A DNA stretch of 64,000 nt from Agrypnia vestita (GCA_016648135.1 JADDOH010000482.1:185532-249531), one strand, 5' to 3'; positions 33,240 to 43,610 are shown, counted from the first letter of the stretch. Numbers and translations are program-made. The notes: generated from the letters alone by a model not told the origin.

Positions 33240-33940
33240 ACCGACCCGCCATTTTCTCACGGCATCCATTAGGGGCGGGTTAGTCCCGTTGTTGTTATTG
33301 GTAGAAACACAGTTTTATCGTACAGGATGTCCCAGCGACAGTAGTAGACAGCCAAGCCCAAAAAAGGAGACATCACTAGACCATTAAAAAATATTGTTCA
33401 CATCGACAACATCTCATGACTATCTATCGGGAATATATCATGTTGATTATCTGTTAGTAAAAAAAATTCTTTTAACTACTTACATCGTTTTTACAACTTT
33501 TTGCAACCTTCGCAAGCCCTCTAGATAGCCAACATTTGTAAAATTTTACTAGGCCAACGAACAATAATTTTGTGCCACAGTCAAAGAACTCTAATAATTT
33601 ATCGTATTTTTTGCGGTGTTTTTTTTTGTTTGCGGTTATATTTGCGGTGATGGGGTTTTAAAATGAATACTTCGATCAATAAACACTTTAACTTTAAACT
33701 TAAATATTTAAACAATTGTAATTTGAACTTTCTTGAACTCAGAGATGTAGCGTTTTTTCAATACATATCTTCCTCTTCGACCGTGCGTCCGCCTTAAATA
33801 CCCACGAACGTGCAACCAGTGCCCCTCCAGCCCCTTCTAGACTGATGATGATGATGACTAGAGGGAACTTTACAGAATATTCGGAACATTTTTATAATGT
33901 AACAGTAATTTTATAATGTAACAGTAAGGCAGGTTATACA
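33240..33940. other. non-coding spacer
   Basis: A 19-base unit, TTTTATAATGTAACAGTAA, occurs twice in tandem at about 33888-33926, next to the LTR start. No gene is recognised. Confidence 0.4.
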
Positions 33941-33943
33941 TAT

Positions 33944-34575
33944 TGTAACGAGATGCTAAAAAGAATTTATGCAATGTCCGAATCCCTGGTAATATGTCAC
34001 TTGGAACAACACTATCGTAGGATCAAGAACGGCCTATAACAATCTAGGGTAATCTACAACTACTAATGTATAACCAAGAAGTGACGAGAATCTCCTCCTA
34101 AACACTAGAATAATCTTGAAAGTACGAAAATACAAGCATTTTCGGGTATAAATACGAACTAGGCCGCAGCGCAAGAGTTGTCGTGTTTGACAGTTCGATT
34201 CAGTGCGAAGTACGCGCGAACCATGAGACGACGCCCAGGGTGGCCAATCGTGAATTCCGAAGCGACAAATATTGAGCGAAATAATCAAGCAAAGTAGCAA
34301 ACTGGCATTGAAAATAAGCGATTAGTACTATGTACGAGAATGCAATATTCTAGCAAATGATAAATAAGTGTTACCCAGCGATAATAAAGTATTCATATAC
34401 GAGTGATATTTTGTGAAATAGTGTAGATTAACGAATAGCTTTAAGTGACTCTGTAAATTGCATAGTTAATTAATAAATTGTTAATTAATTTGCAGTGTTT
34501 TCATTCATCTTTCCCTAGCCACGACGCGAGAAAATATGTTTGCCGTGGTACGTGTTCCCTGAATCTCCCCCTACA
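33944..34575 (+). mobile_element. solo LTR, copy 3 (reference)
   Basis: It starts TGTAACGAGATGC and ends CTCCCCCTACA, giving the TG...CA ends of an LTR. A TATAAATA box at about 34147-34154 is followed about 30 bases on by a GACAGTTCGATTCAGT region that could hold the initiator. It then shares GTGCGAAGTACG and GAGCGAAATAATCAAGCAAA with the other two copies. TGTAAC-type ends suggest a Gypsy-like family. No same-strand partner lies within the window, so it is a solo LTR. The reverse-strand frame at 34034-34300 is not a gene. Confidence 0.82.
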
Positions 34576-35145
34576 ATTATTTTTCTCCCATCATTAAATG
34601 CTCAAAGTACTTAAGTTTTCTCTGTTTGATAGAGGTCAGTAATTCTCTATCCTTTTTCAAGTGCCTCGAGACTTCTTCGCTTCGAACTTTGTCCACCCGA
34701 GATATTTTAAGCATTCTTCTGGAACAACTCTTTTTGAAAGAATTTCTTCCTTTTGTGGTGGCTTCGGTAAGTGTCTAGCTTTCAGTTCTTAAAAAAAGTA
34801 CTGGAGGGTTATAAAATCACAACAAAAAGGATTTCCAGAACCGTGCAAAAATTTCATAGACTCGATGTAATTTTTCATACGCATCACATCAAATTTGATC
34901 TTAAAATGTTAGTTTTTAGTAAAAAAAATTCTTATCCACTTGAAAAAACACATATTTTTAATTGGAATGAACACAAATGTTATTAATTCATGGCAGCAAC
35001 TATATTTTTTTATAGCGATTAGTTCTTCGCACTTTTTATACAAGTTGGTATATCTAATTTATTTAATTATCACATAAAAATTTAATCATCGTTACAAATC
35101 AAATGTTATTGCACTTAAAAATATTTAATTATATTTTCTTGAATA
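34576..35145. other. non-coding spacer
   Basis: AT-rich. A 71-codon frame at 34771-34986 (+) shows no motif. Confidence 0.35.
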
Positions 35146-35146
35146 C

Positions 35147-35250
35147 CCAATGTTCTCAGGTTTTCACGGCCGTTCAGAATCTTCTGTGTATAGTTTTCTA
35201 GAGAGGTCAGAATATCCCAGAAAACTATACACAGAAGACCCAATGTTAAT
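35147..35250. mobile_element. PLE family 5 inverted terminal block
   Basis: TCTTCTGTGTATAGTTTTCT (about 35179-35198) is mirrored by AGAAAACTATACACAGAAGA (35218-35237). The left flank TTCTCAGGTTTTCACGGCCG is the reverse complement of the end of the 43.5-kb unit. No hammerhead-like core remains. Confidence 0.6.
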
Positions 35251-36480
35251 AAAAAAAATCAATAATTATATATTTACTCAAAAATTTTATCTTAATTGTT
35301 TATTTAAAATGAATTGTTTTAAGTTTAAGCATATTGATTTATGTGATAATTTTATGATGTTAATAAGTAATCATTTATGTAAACATTTTTCCATACACAA
35401 GAACATCACAAATGTCTTCCGTTTTTGTTTCTCCGTTGTTAATTATTTATTTATTTTATTTGTTTACGTCCATTAGGTATAGGCTTTTACATAAAGAATA
35501 TAATATAAAATTCAAAAAGCACATACATTAAACAATATCTGTATAGCACCAAAAAATGAGTATAAAAATTAAAAATATAAAGTTTAAAGTTAAATTATAC
35601 TGACAACATTTAATAATTAAAAAAAATATATTTTTATATGTGAGGGGTATATATAAAAAGCAATATACAAAAAAAAATATTTTGAATACATTCACCGAGG
35701 ATTATTAATTAAGAATGTACTGAAATTAAGATTTTATAGAAAATACAGCTTCATCTCTTTTAGAAGCAAGTTTCTATAATAAATCACCATTAAAAATCAA
35801 AGGCAGCAATATCCACTTCAGCCAATCAGCATCCAAAGACATGTCACGTGACAAAATGGCTGCTTTATACTAAAGTGAGAATTAATGTCGATTTTAGACT
35901 AACACATCATAGATACCAATATCCAATTATGAAAACAGAAAAAGCAGCAATGTCCACTATTTGGTAGCAAACACAGAAATATCCATTTTTAAAGTTTAAT
36001 ATTTATTTACACACGTCTATAAAAGGAAAACTGAGGTGGTTAATCGTTTTTTAAAACTTAATCCCAATAAGATGTAGGTTTCATAGATTCCATAGAAATT
36101 TCGTTGACTAGTGACAGGTTTTTTGTATATATATATCAGAAACTTCTCAGTGGTATATGCTTTTATACCCCTCATACGTAAGTTTAATAGTATTTTTTGT
36201 TTATATTCTTAAATTTTTGACTATTTCAGTCCTGTCCCTCTGCTTTATTTCATTATTTTATGGATTTTTTTTGATTCTCGTAAATTGTTTCAGCAGCGGT
36301 ATAGCGCATCTCTCGAACGCATTCTCGATGTAAGTTGGTCATATTATGGAATATTCAGTGACTAACAACATAATATTAACAAGATATTTGATTAATTTCA
36401 AGTTAACCCCATATATCCACGCAATTAATCCAAGTATCATAGATCAACATTGAGATTAACAATAAAGTTTATTTTTTATT
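35251..36480. other. non-coding, presumed intron
   Basis: AT-rich. A (T)TTATTTGTTTACGTCCATTA block at 35450-35480 resembles 14220-14240 and is probably a LINE-type tail. No gene is recognised. Confidence 0.35.
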
Positions 36481-36488
36481 TACTTGAT

Positions 36489-36522
36489 AATATATATATA
36501 TATATATATACTATATATATAT

Positions 36523-36569
<47 letters not shown>
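36489..36569. repeat. TA dinucleotide tract
   Basis: About 80 bases of nearly pure TA repeats directly before the inverted-repeat element. Open frames that read as Tyr-Ile repeats (36450-36683) come from this tract. Confidence 0.95.
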
Positions 36570-36572
<3 letters not shown>

Positions 36573-37037
36573 AGTATTGATTTCTTTGGGGGTAACCCGC
36601 GTCAAAATCTGGTCCTCAGAAGGACCATTCGTCAACCGACGTTTCGCCTGAATCACAACAGGCATCTTCAGGTTGCTTGTTAATAAATTTCCGTCACGAG
36701 GGGCAGTGCGAACACGTCCGTTCGTATCGGAAGCTTATTACCAAGTGAGGTCTGGTAAGTTAAAGTCTAAATTTGGGTACTGTGGTCATTATTGGCCTTA
36801 ATGATTTTCGGGAATTTTGTATTAAATAATGGGTGTTCCCGGCCGTTGCTGGTCTTAATGGCGTTTGTTTGGCTCCTTGTGATGCGCTTTGTACTTGATG
36901 TTGCTTCTATTGTGTCGGTGGTATAGATAGAAGCAACAGAAGCAATAGAAGCAACATCAGCAATAGAAGCAATAGAAGCAACATTTTTTTTGACCAGATT
37001 TTGACGCGGGTTACCCCCAAAGAAATCAATACTAACA
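36569..37037. mobile_element. element with perfect 46-bp inverted repeats and a hammerhead-like core
   Basis: The first 46 bases (36569-36614) and last 46 (36992-37037) are exact reverse complements, including GTAACCCGCGTCAAAATC. Inside, on the minus strand at 36641-36671, lies CTGAAGATGCCTG, a loop, CAGGC, then GAAACGTCGG: a hammerhead-like core with a perfect five-pair stem II. Imperfect AGAAGCAAY repeats occupy about 36930-36980. The perfect arms imply a recent event or gene conversion. A PLE family 2 terminal repeat lies immediately to its right. Confidence 0.75.
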
Positions 37038-37065
37038 TTTCTAACACCCGTGAAAACCTTCATTA

Positions 37066-37200
37066 TAACATATATATATATAATAAAAAATATTGATTGT
37101 ATTATTAGTATATACCTACTTCTTTTATTTGATTAATTATACCAACATGTTTCAGAAAAACCTTTCTATCGTCAGGGTGTTGCATAACTGTCAAAATATC
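37066..37200 (-). mobile_element. PLE family 2 terminal repeat with hammerhead-like core
   Basis: The minus strand at 37149-37175 reads CTGACGA, stem II AGAAA/TTTCT and GAAACATG. ATAATTAATCAAAT and AATACAATCAATATTTTT, as at 21.25 kb, follow. It lies about 120 bases downstream of the PLE C-terminal coding remnant at 37294-37510 on the same strand. That position fits a PLE terminal repeat. Confidence 0.7.
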
Positions 37201-37293
37201 AGAATGAAATGTCTTTTGTTTCTTGATTTTCTAAATTATTTGAAAAATTATTTAAAAAATATTACGACGGAAGAGCTTGATTACTCGCTAATA

Positions 37294-37510
37294 TTAAATA
37301 AATTTTAGAATTGGACTAGTAGTTAAATTTAATTGATTATTAATAATATTTTGTTTACTATTAAATGCTTTACTAATTTCTAATGATTCGAAATTATTCA
37401 ATTTCAGACCAAAATTATTTATGTGTAAAATAGTTCTAAATTTTTATCAAAACTGTGATCATTTTCTAATAAATGATTTGAAATTCTTATGAAATTGAAT
37501 ATAAATTTTC
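37294..37510 (-). pseudogene. Penelope-like element, C-terminus
   Basis: The minus strand encodes, across a frameshift, HLLENDHSFDKNLEL, then NFGLKLNNFESLEISKAF, a KQNIINNQLNLTTSPIL segment and a stop (37294-37296). PLE proteins end this way after the GIY-YIG endonuclease: a FxxHLxxxxHxF block, a (L/F)ESLEI(x)KA helix and a final LNxQLxLxxSP. The frameshift makes it dead. It sits directly upstream of the hammerhead-bearing repeat at 37066-37200. Confidence 0.7.
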
Positions 37511-38299
37511 CTTTTTGTATTGGGTTAACCTATCAAATTCCATGAGCGATTTAATACGCCAAACTTTTCACGTCATTAGTATCATTGCACGCACTTTTCG
37601 ACCTTGCGTGATTAATCATGATTTTTAATGTCGCCGATATCAATAGTCAACTGTATTACATAATTTAAATTTGAAAAAACGAAAGCTAAAATTTTGGTAA
37701 ATTTTTCACAATATTAATAACAATTTATTTTTTTATTTTTACACAGCACGCTTCTACAAAATTGATAATTCGTACACGAAGGAAATTTAAATCTAAATGG
37801 ATTTAGATTTAAATTTCCTTCGTGATAGATAGATAGAACATAGCCCCATAGATTATAAAATTATACAGGGTTGAACTAAACCCCTTATTTAGAGAAGGAA
37901 CTGAGGCGCAGCGGAAATATGTAGACGCATTTATAATGCAGATTAAATATTTACTCTTGCATAATTAAAAGTTCCCTAAAAAAAACTTTATTTTTACAAG
38001 AGACGTTGTTTTTCAGAAATTTTAAATTTTCCTAACCAGGTCTCTTCTTTAAAGTAAAAACGTCGTTTTGTAATAAATCGCGACATATTCACTAAGAAAT
38101 TATGTTTTTTATGAGTATTTAGTTTTAACTTTATATATAATTGTTTCAAAATTCATAAGTTCATTGTATTTTTTTTAAAACAAGTCTGTTAGTTCATGTC
38201 TATATAATATTTTGGTAGTCTGTGCATAGCCCATTGTTAATGTCAACAAATCATACTTGAGTTAATTTTTATTTTAAGAACGACAGTCTTTAACGTTTT
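37511..38299. other. non-coding with a perfect palindrome
   Basis: AT-rich apart from the palindrome annotated at 37775-37824; no gene is recognised. Confidence 0.35.
37775..37824. repeat. perfect 24-bp palindrome with a 2-base centre
   Basis: CACGAAGGAAATTTAAATCT plus AAAT (37775-37798) is followed by GG and then the exact reverse complement (37801-37824). The DNA could form a cruciform and the RNA a very stable hairpin. No second copy was noticed. Confidence 0.95.
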
Positions 38300-38513
38300 A
38301 CTAGCTGTAAACACTAAAAACGACGGTATTTTTACATGTCGGTTCCTAAGGAATAATTATATATTTATTTTTATAAAAATAAAAAAAAATACAAAAAAGA
38401 AAGAATTTTTTTTACTTTAAAGAACTTACGGATAATACATGAAGTTACGGGGACAGACAGATGGACGGACGGACGGACGGGTGGACAGACAGCGAAATTA
38501 TTATAATTGGGAT
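38300..38513 (+). mobile_element. GACA-tract repeat, short form
   Basis: CTAGCTGTAAACACTAAAAA start, CGGTTCCTAAGGAATAA, then a GGACAGACAGATGGACGGAC tract and a GCGAAATTATTATAATTGGG end. Confidence 0.72.
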
Positions 38514-39487
38514 AAATGTGTTAATTCGACACACTTTGAAACCTTCCTCTATCCTTTGTGATATCCGTCATGCTAAATGTAATTGCAGCTTTTTTATATA
38601 AATTATGTAAAGATGTCTACAAGGATTAAGAAAGCTTTCCCGTTATCTGCCCGTTATTATTATTTGTATAAAAAATTACACTTATATATTTTAATTTAAG
38701 ATGAGAAATACAAGTTTTCTTCTCCTGGTAACTGTAGAATTTACATTCTCTTTGCATTTTAAATTTTCATCAACTATTGCTTCCAAGTCTATATTTATAT
38801 CTAGATTTAACTATTCTTTTCGGGCAAAGATATATTAAATCATCACTCACTTTTTCAGTTTTTGACAAATATATTTTATTGATTATATAAACATTTTAGT
38901 TTATGAATTCGCTAGATTTATTATGACTCAAACCGTGTACAAAGATTCACAATATTTTAGAAATTTTTATAATTAATGAAAGCTTTTGAACCCAAATAAT
39001 TTTAGTTTGAAAATATCATGGAATTGAAAAACAATGTGGAAATGACATAATTTACGCTGTGTAATAGACATTTCATTAAACTGCTAGAGCTATTAATGCA
39101 CAAACCATTAATAATATTTTGTTTCCATAATTTGATGTGTATCAAATTCGTTTTGATTGATGTTAAAAGCAACTGATATTTTTTGGACGTTTAGGCATCA
39201 AAACATAATATTATTTATCATTTATCTATTCTTAGTTGGGGGCGTAGGGATATAGAGTTACACAATATTCCATGAAACTCGTTGAAAGTAATAAAAGACC
39301 ATTAAAAGCAATAATTACTCATATGTTTTATTTATTATATGTCACTTACAAGATATCAATTTAATCATCTGTAGTAACTTTTATAAAGATTGAAATATGA
39401 TTAAATATGTGACCAAATATCATGTGAAAATAGTTTGATGAAATGCATTAGTTATAAATATTAAAATAAAACACAAATCACTTTGTT
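38514..39487. other. non-coding, presumed intron
   Basis: AT-rich; nothing recognised. Confidence 0.35.
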
Positions 39488-39560
39488 TTCACCACTTTAT
39501 TAGATTATACAATCTACATGTTCGAGAACAATGTTCTCTGCTTCAGGATTCTTTGTGTAC
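39488..39560 (-). mobile_element. PLE family 3 terminal unit, degenerate core
   Basis: The minus strand reads CCTGAAGCAGAGAACATTGT, then TCTCGAACATGTAGATTG and AATAAAGTGGTGAAAACAAA. Stem II is perfect, but CUGANGA has a changed last base and GAAAC lost one A. It is the same family as 30855-30925. Confidence 0.6.
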
Positions 39561-39575
39561 TAAAATTAAAAAAGT

Positions 39576-39764
39576 TTAACCATGCAAGTGTGTTTCGTTA
39601 ACATTTTTCCTAATTTCAAGTATTTCTAGATTATTTATTTGTGGGATCGTATAACTAATACGTAAAAACATTAAACCTGTATTAGTATTAAATATATGGT
39701 CATAATATTCTAATAAATGTTTTGCAAAATCAGACAACATTGCTTGGGTTAAGGAACACATCAA
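39576..39764 (-). pseudogene. Penelope-like element, GIY-YIG C-terminal remnant
   Basis: A 62-codon frame contains SDFAKHLLEYYDHIFNTNTG, then an IPQINNLEILEIRKN segment. The FAxHLxxxxHxF block and a following LEILEI helix are the post-GIY-YIG part of PLE proteins. It is directly upstream, on the same strand, of the family 3 hammerhead-like unit, matching the order seen at 37 kb. The ATG is incidental. Confidence 0.65.
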
Positions 39765-40790
39765 AGCTTTAACTAGCGAATCAGTGAGAATAGACCCGAG
39801 TAGTGTAGTGGCATCCGATAATTTATGCCAGTAGGTAGGTTGCTGTCATTCTTCCGTTGTTCTGGTAAAACTAAGCACCAGACACTATTATCTTTTCATA
39901 ATTGATAATTGATTGTATATTGCTTTGCTAATTATCATTCTCAATTACATAATTCATCTCTCTTCATCGCTGGAAAATAAAAACAATAATGTTTCTTTCA
40001 GCGATGAAATTCAACATTGATAATCCCACATCCAGGAGTGATGTGAGATCAAACATATATATTCATATGAATAAACACAATACGTGTATTTATTGGCGGA
40101 TGTGTGGAAACTTATTTTGCCAATCTAATACGTACGTATTACATAGAAAGAAATTTGTAATTGATGCGGATAAAAAATGTTTATAATTGGTTGGTAATCT
40201 TGCGTACAAAAGCATCCATACGCATACCCAATCTGACAAAAATACGTAATATAAAGTACTTATACACTCGCATAGTATGATTGTCCTAATGTACACAGCG
40301 AGGACTTTGTATTTTAGGTACTGGATGCCACAAAAAATATTTTTTTAATTTTTTTATTTTATATATTTTTTTAACAAACAGACCGTCAATATGTAATTAT
40401 TGGCCCTGACAGATGGTCCTAGAGCGACATTAGCGTACAAAGTATAAATATTTGATGAACATTTTTAATATGATAATACAATTTTTTTTATGATTAATTT
40501 ATGATAAATAATGATAAAACAAATTATAAATAAAAATTAGAACAAAGAAAAGAGTAACGCAAATCAATAAATACAATTTAGGAATGAGTTCTAGATTAAC
40601 AAGTTTTTACACAATACGCAAAAAACTTATTTATCATTATCAATTTTACATTACACTAATTTAAAATATTATATAATAATTAATTTAAAATTTGTACTTC
40701 ACTTGAAATATTCGGATATGGCAAGGGGCCTCGTAGTAGTGGGAAGGATATTTTGGTCTTTAAATGTTTTTTCAAATTTTAAGTTTTTTA
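39765..40790. other. non-coding, presumed intron
   Basis: A block at about 40367-40450 (AACAAACAGACCGTCAATAT, GGTCCTAGAGCGACATTAG) recurs in diverged form at about 55405-55460 and is probably a LINE 3' tail. The rest is AT-rich. Confidence 0.35.
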
Positions 40791-40795
40791 GGATT

Positions 40796-41070
40796 TCAAC
40801 GGTTTATAAAATTATTAATTATCCATCCTCTATGAGGAATCGAGTGGAGTAGTTTTAATTTGTGACTTTTAAAAGAATGGTTATTATCAATAATGTGGTT
40901 GTTGAATTCGGCGAATTTATCAACTTTTAGGCAAAGACGATGTTCTTTTATGCTTGTATATAAATTTCTCGCGATTTTCTCAGTATATTTTTTTTATCAG
41001 TGTCCACAAAAGTTATTTGATAAATCCCGCTTTTTTCTAATAAGTATTTAATTATTTTTGTTTTTAATTA
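40796..41070 (-). pseudogene. Penelope-like element, GIY-YIG endonuclease remnant
   Basis: The minus strand encodes KYLLEKSGIYQITF (41010-41040), KKNILRKSREIYIQ, and after a frameshift SIKEHRLCLKVDKFAEFNNH, then IIDNNHSF, KLLHSIP and a stop at 40796. A typical PLE GIY-YIG domain reads SGIYxIxC..C.KxYIGxTxRxFxxRxxEH, then FAxHLxxNxH, LLHxxxKG. The first GIY is conserved and the YIG is lost (NIL), so the enzyme would be inactive even without the frameshift. A family 4 hammerhead-like core lies at 41216 on the opposite strand. Confidence 0.82.
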
Positions 41071-41215
41071 AGAAATTTTTACCAGTATTATTTGTCTAAA
41101 ATGCTGGTCTAATTTGATAAGGGATATTATATAACTTATAATTTTAATATTATAATTTTAATTCATTTTAATACAAATCGGACCATTGTTATAATACCGG
41201 AGTTATTAATTCAAG

Positions 41216-41247
41216 CTGATGATGAGAGGGACTGCTCTCCTTGAAAG
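41216..41247 (+). ncRNA. hammerhead-like core (PLE family 4)
   Basis: CTGATGA at 41216-41222, a GAGAG/CTCTC stem II, and GAAA at 41243-41246 within CTTGAAAGC. A TTAGTCATAAAATACT segment follows. It resembles 61157-61188, 24728-24757 and 28421-28455. Confidence 0.5.
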
Positions 41248-41249
41248 CA

Positions 41250-41795
41250 AATTAGTCATAAAATACTCAAATATTGTGTGTGTAATAAAGTTAAAAAAAA
41301 ATTAAAATATAAATGTTGCACCACTAAGTGACTGCTAAATCTTTTTTATTTATTTAAAAAAAAATCCTTGTTTACAAATAAAGATACTTAATACTAATTT
41401 AACAATAAAACATAAGATAAAACATAAGATAAATTACACATTTTTTTGTTTTGTTTAATTTGTAGATTATGCCACTCTACTAGGCTACGCCTGTCCCAGA
41501 GTGGCGTTATAGAACACAATTATAATATTTTTTCGAGTTCGTCAGTAGTATTTATTTTCAAAAGGTAGTTATTATGTATCTACAGAGTATCAAGTGGAAT
41601 GTTATTGAAAGTTGAGTTAGTCATAAGTCCAAGTGTAAATATGTGTAGAATAATTGTTTAATGTAAAAAGGGTTAAAGTTTTTTATTATTATTATTATTA
41701 TTGATAATGGGCAGGCAGTTTTGTTTAAGATTTTTTAAGATTATTATTAAGTTTTGTTTAAGATTATTTTTTATTTTCCTTAATTTCAAACTATA
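41250..41795. other. LINE-type 3' tail and AT-rich sequence
   Basis: At 41338-41560 a TTTATTTATTT-type start and GCCACTCTACTAGGCTACGC resemble the minus-strand 3' end of a LINE, but no protein part is readable. A TTA repeat lies at about 41686-41702. Confidence 0.35.
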
Positions 41796-41799
41796 TTTA

Positions 41800-42410
41800 T
41801 TTATTTATTGTTTATTTACATTAAGATTAGTTGATACAAGATACTAATAACTGTCACACTAGGTAAAAACCTGTTCTGTGGCAGTTATTCTCATACGGTA
41901 TTTATTTAGTGGATAAAAATGACAATTGAAGAATCTAAATATAAAAGAAAATAAAAATAAAAAATATACATATAAAATCAAGATAAAAATTTAATTAATT
42001 AATTTATATAGGTATATATTTTTATTTGAAGACATTATTATGCAATTACAGTAAGTAAATTTTCAGTTGCTGTTCTACCTTTGGAGGTAAGCCAGTTGTT
42101 TGCTAAAGCTTTTATTTTATTAATTGAGTATATTCTGATTTCCGGGAAGTCTGTTTTAAATATGTTAAATATTTTAGGCCCTATGTATGAGTAATTTTTC
42201 TGTCCATGTGTTGTCTTAGTTTTTGGTATTTCGTCAAGGTTTCGTAATGGTTGTCTAGTATTATGTGAATGCGAGTTACTGGTTGCTGTTAGGTGGTTTG
42301 TGTTTTTGATGTAGAAGATGAGGGTAGACTTAACGAACAGCTGTCTAACGTCCAGTACATTAAATTCTCTGAATAGTCTGTCTGATTGGTATGTACTTTT
42401 GCATTATTTA
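41800..42410 (-). mobile_element. LINE-D, intact C-terminal frame and 3' UTR
   Basis: The minus strand is open without interruption for about 120 codons from 42405 to the TAA at 42038-42040. It encodes REFNVLDVRQLFVKSTLIFY, then HNTRQPLRNLDEIPKTKTTH, GQKNYSYIGPKIFNIF and a KALANNWLTSKGRTATE tail. Jockey/CR1-type LINEs end with just this order: xTVxxL, an NTR(x) box, then YxGxKxWN. About 230 bases of 3' UTR follow, ending in an ATTT-type tract at 41795-41818. A LINE-A copy sits at its upstream side (42411). The long open frame suggests it is younger than the other LINE remnants. Confidence 0.82.
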
Positions 42411-42830
42411 ACTAACTATCTTACCATCACGGCGTTTCCCACGGGGGTAAGTACAGACACAAACTCTTCATCCACATTCGTACATCTTCGCACGCAAGCT
42501 CCTCGATTGTTGAGGCTCCTAAAAAGCGATCTTCCAGTGCCTGGTTTTGCTGATCATTCCAATCCTTCCGAAATTATTTTCTATTTTTAACGCCCTCAAC
42601 ACTTGCGTCATAAATCTTTCCTACCGTTCTCTCCCCATCCATTCACTCAACGTGATCAAACCACCTAAGCGACCCTTTTTTAAATGATGTTCATTCATTG
42701 CTCTTTTCATAATTGCATGTGCCATACATATGCCTAAGTGATCTTATTTCCATTGTATTCAGTCTACGTGCGTTTTTTTTTCTGCCAGCTTCAGGGATAT
42801 TCTGAGATCATCACTTCCATGCATCAGTAA
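42411..42830 (-). mobile_element. LINE-A fragment
   Basis: The low-coordinate end has a TAACTAACTATCTTACCATC tail, the TTAG-type terminus on the minus strand. The protein is badly frameshifted, but ACVRRCTNVDE- and RWFDHVE-like segments are readable. Part of the middle is deleted or replaced near 42560-42590. Confidence 0.75.
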
Positions 42831-42834
42831 TGAT

Positions 42835-43300
42835 CCCAAAATACCGTTGTTTACCGCTAATCTTGCTTCAGTTGACAAATTTTCATATAAAATAATTGCT
42901 TATTTTTGACGTTTATAGCGTTAACTTTGTGGTTGGACATTATTATTCATTTGAGAAAACTAACAAATTTTATATAAACCAAACTGACTGTTTTTAAACG
43001 TCTATCTATTGGAGACAGACCACTCTTATATAAAAGAAAACTGCATCGAAATTTTACATACAAATAATAAAGGCCTTAGTCTATATAATAATTTTGAAAT
43101 GTCAGAAATCAAAAATTCCACAAAACCAAATCAAACATAATTAACAACCCATTAAATCTAACGAATAATCCATTATTTAATATAAACCCCATTTCAATGT
43201 TTCACTGTCAAATCCCACCCTTCACCCCCATCACAAATGTGGCCACATCCCCACCGAACACTTACACTTATACATTTAATTTATAGAAGTTATTGTGCGT
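42835..43300. other. non-coding, presumed intron
   Basis: AT-rich, turning C-rich near 43190-43265; nothing recognised. Confidence 0.35.
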
Positions 43301-43305
43301 CTGTC

Positions 43306-43334
43306 CTGGTGAAGAAATAGTTTAGTATCGAAAC
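43306..43334 (+). ncRNA. degenerate hammerhead-like core (PLE family 6)
   Basis: CTGGTGAAGAAATAG, then TAGTATCGAAACCGATC. The spacing and GAAACCG end fit the motif, but the core A is a G. The relative at 54125-54152 reads CTTGACGA...GAAACCGAT. Confidence 0.35.
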
Positions 43335-43481
43335 CGATCAAGACGTACACACCCTGCTTTTGGCACGGTACTGCAATCCAGTACTCTTAACCTAACACAA
43401 ACTTGTACACACCCTGACTTCAGTACGGTATAGCAATGCAATACTCAACCCACACTTCAACACACACTCATCACATCATCC

Positions 43482-43610
43482 CCGATGATGGGCCCTGTAA
43501 TGGGATCCGAAACATCGGCCAGAAATGTCTCATATACATGGCATAATATCCCAGAAAACTATACACAGAACATTCTGAACGGCCGTGAAAACCTGAGAAC
43601 ATTTTAAAAT
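43482..43610 (+). mobile_element. PLE family 5 terminal unit
   Basis: CCGATGATGGGCCCTGTAAT, then GGGATCCGAAACATCGGCC. The core starts CCGA instead of CUGA, so activity is doubtful. It is followed by ATCCCAGAAAACTATACACA and GAACGGCCGTGAAAACCTGA, the longest surviving version of this family. Two short CACACCCTG-containing direct repeats (43345-43440) precede it. Confidence 0.6.

Noticed and set aside
33840..33862. CTGATGATGATGATGA as a hammerhead core
   Set aside because: It is a GAT microsatellite; no GAAA partner or stem II follows.
26235..33944. A single LTR retrotransposon bounded by the LTRs at 25.4 and 33.9 kb
   Set aside because: The two LTRs are in opposite orientation and the interval holds the PDZ exon and unrelated repeats.
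36450..36683. Tyr-Ile repeat proteins
   Set aside because: They are translations of the TA dinucleotide tract.
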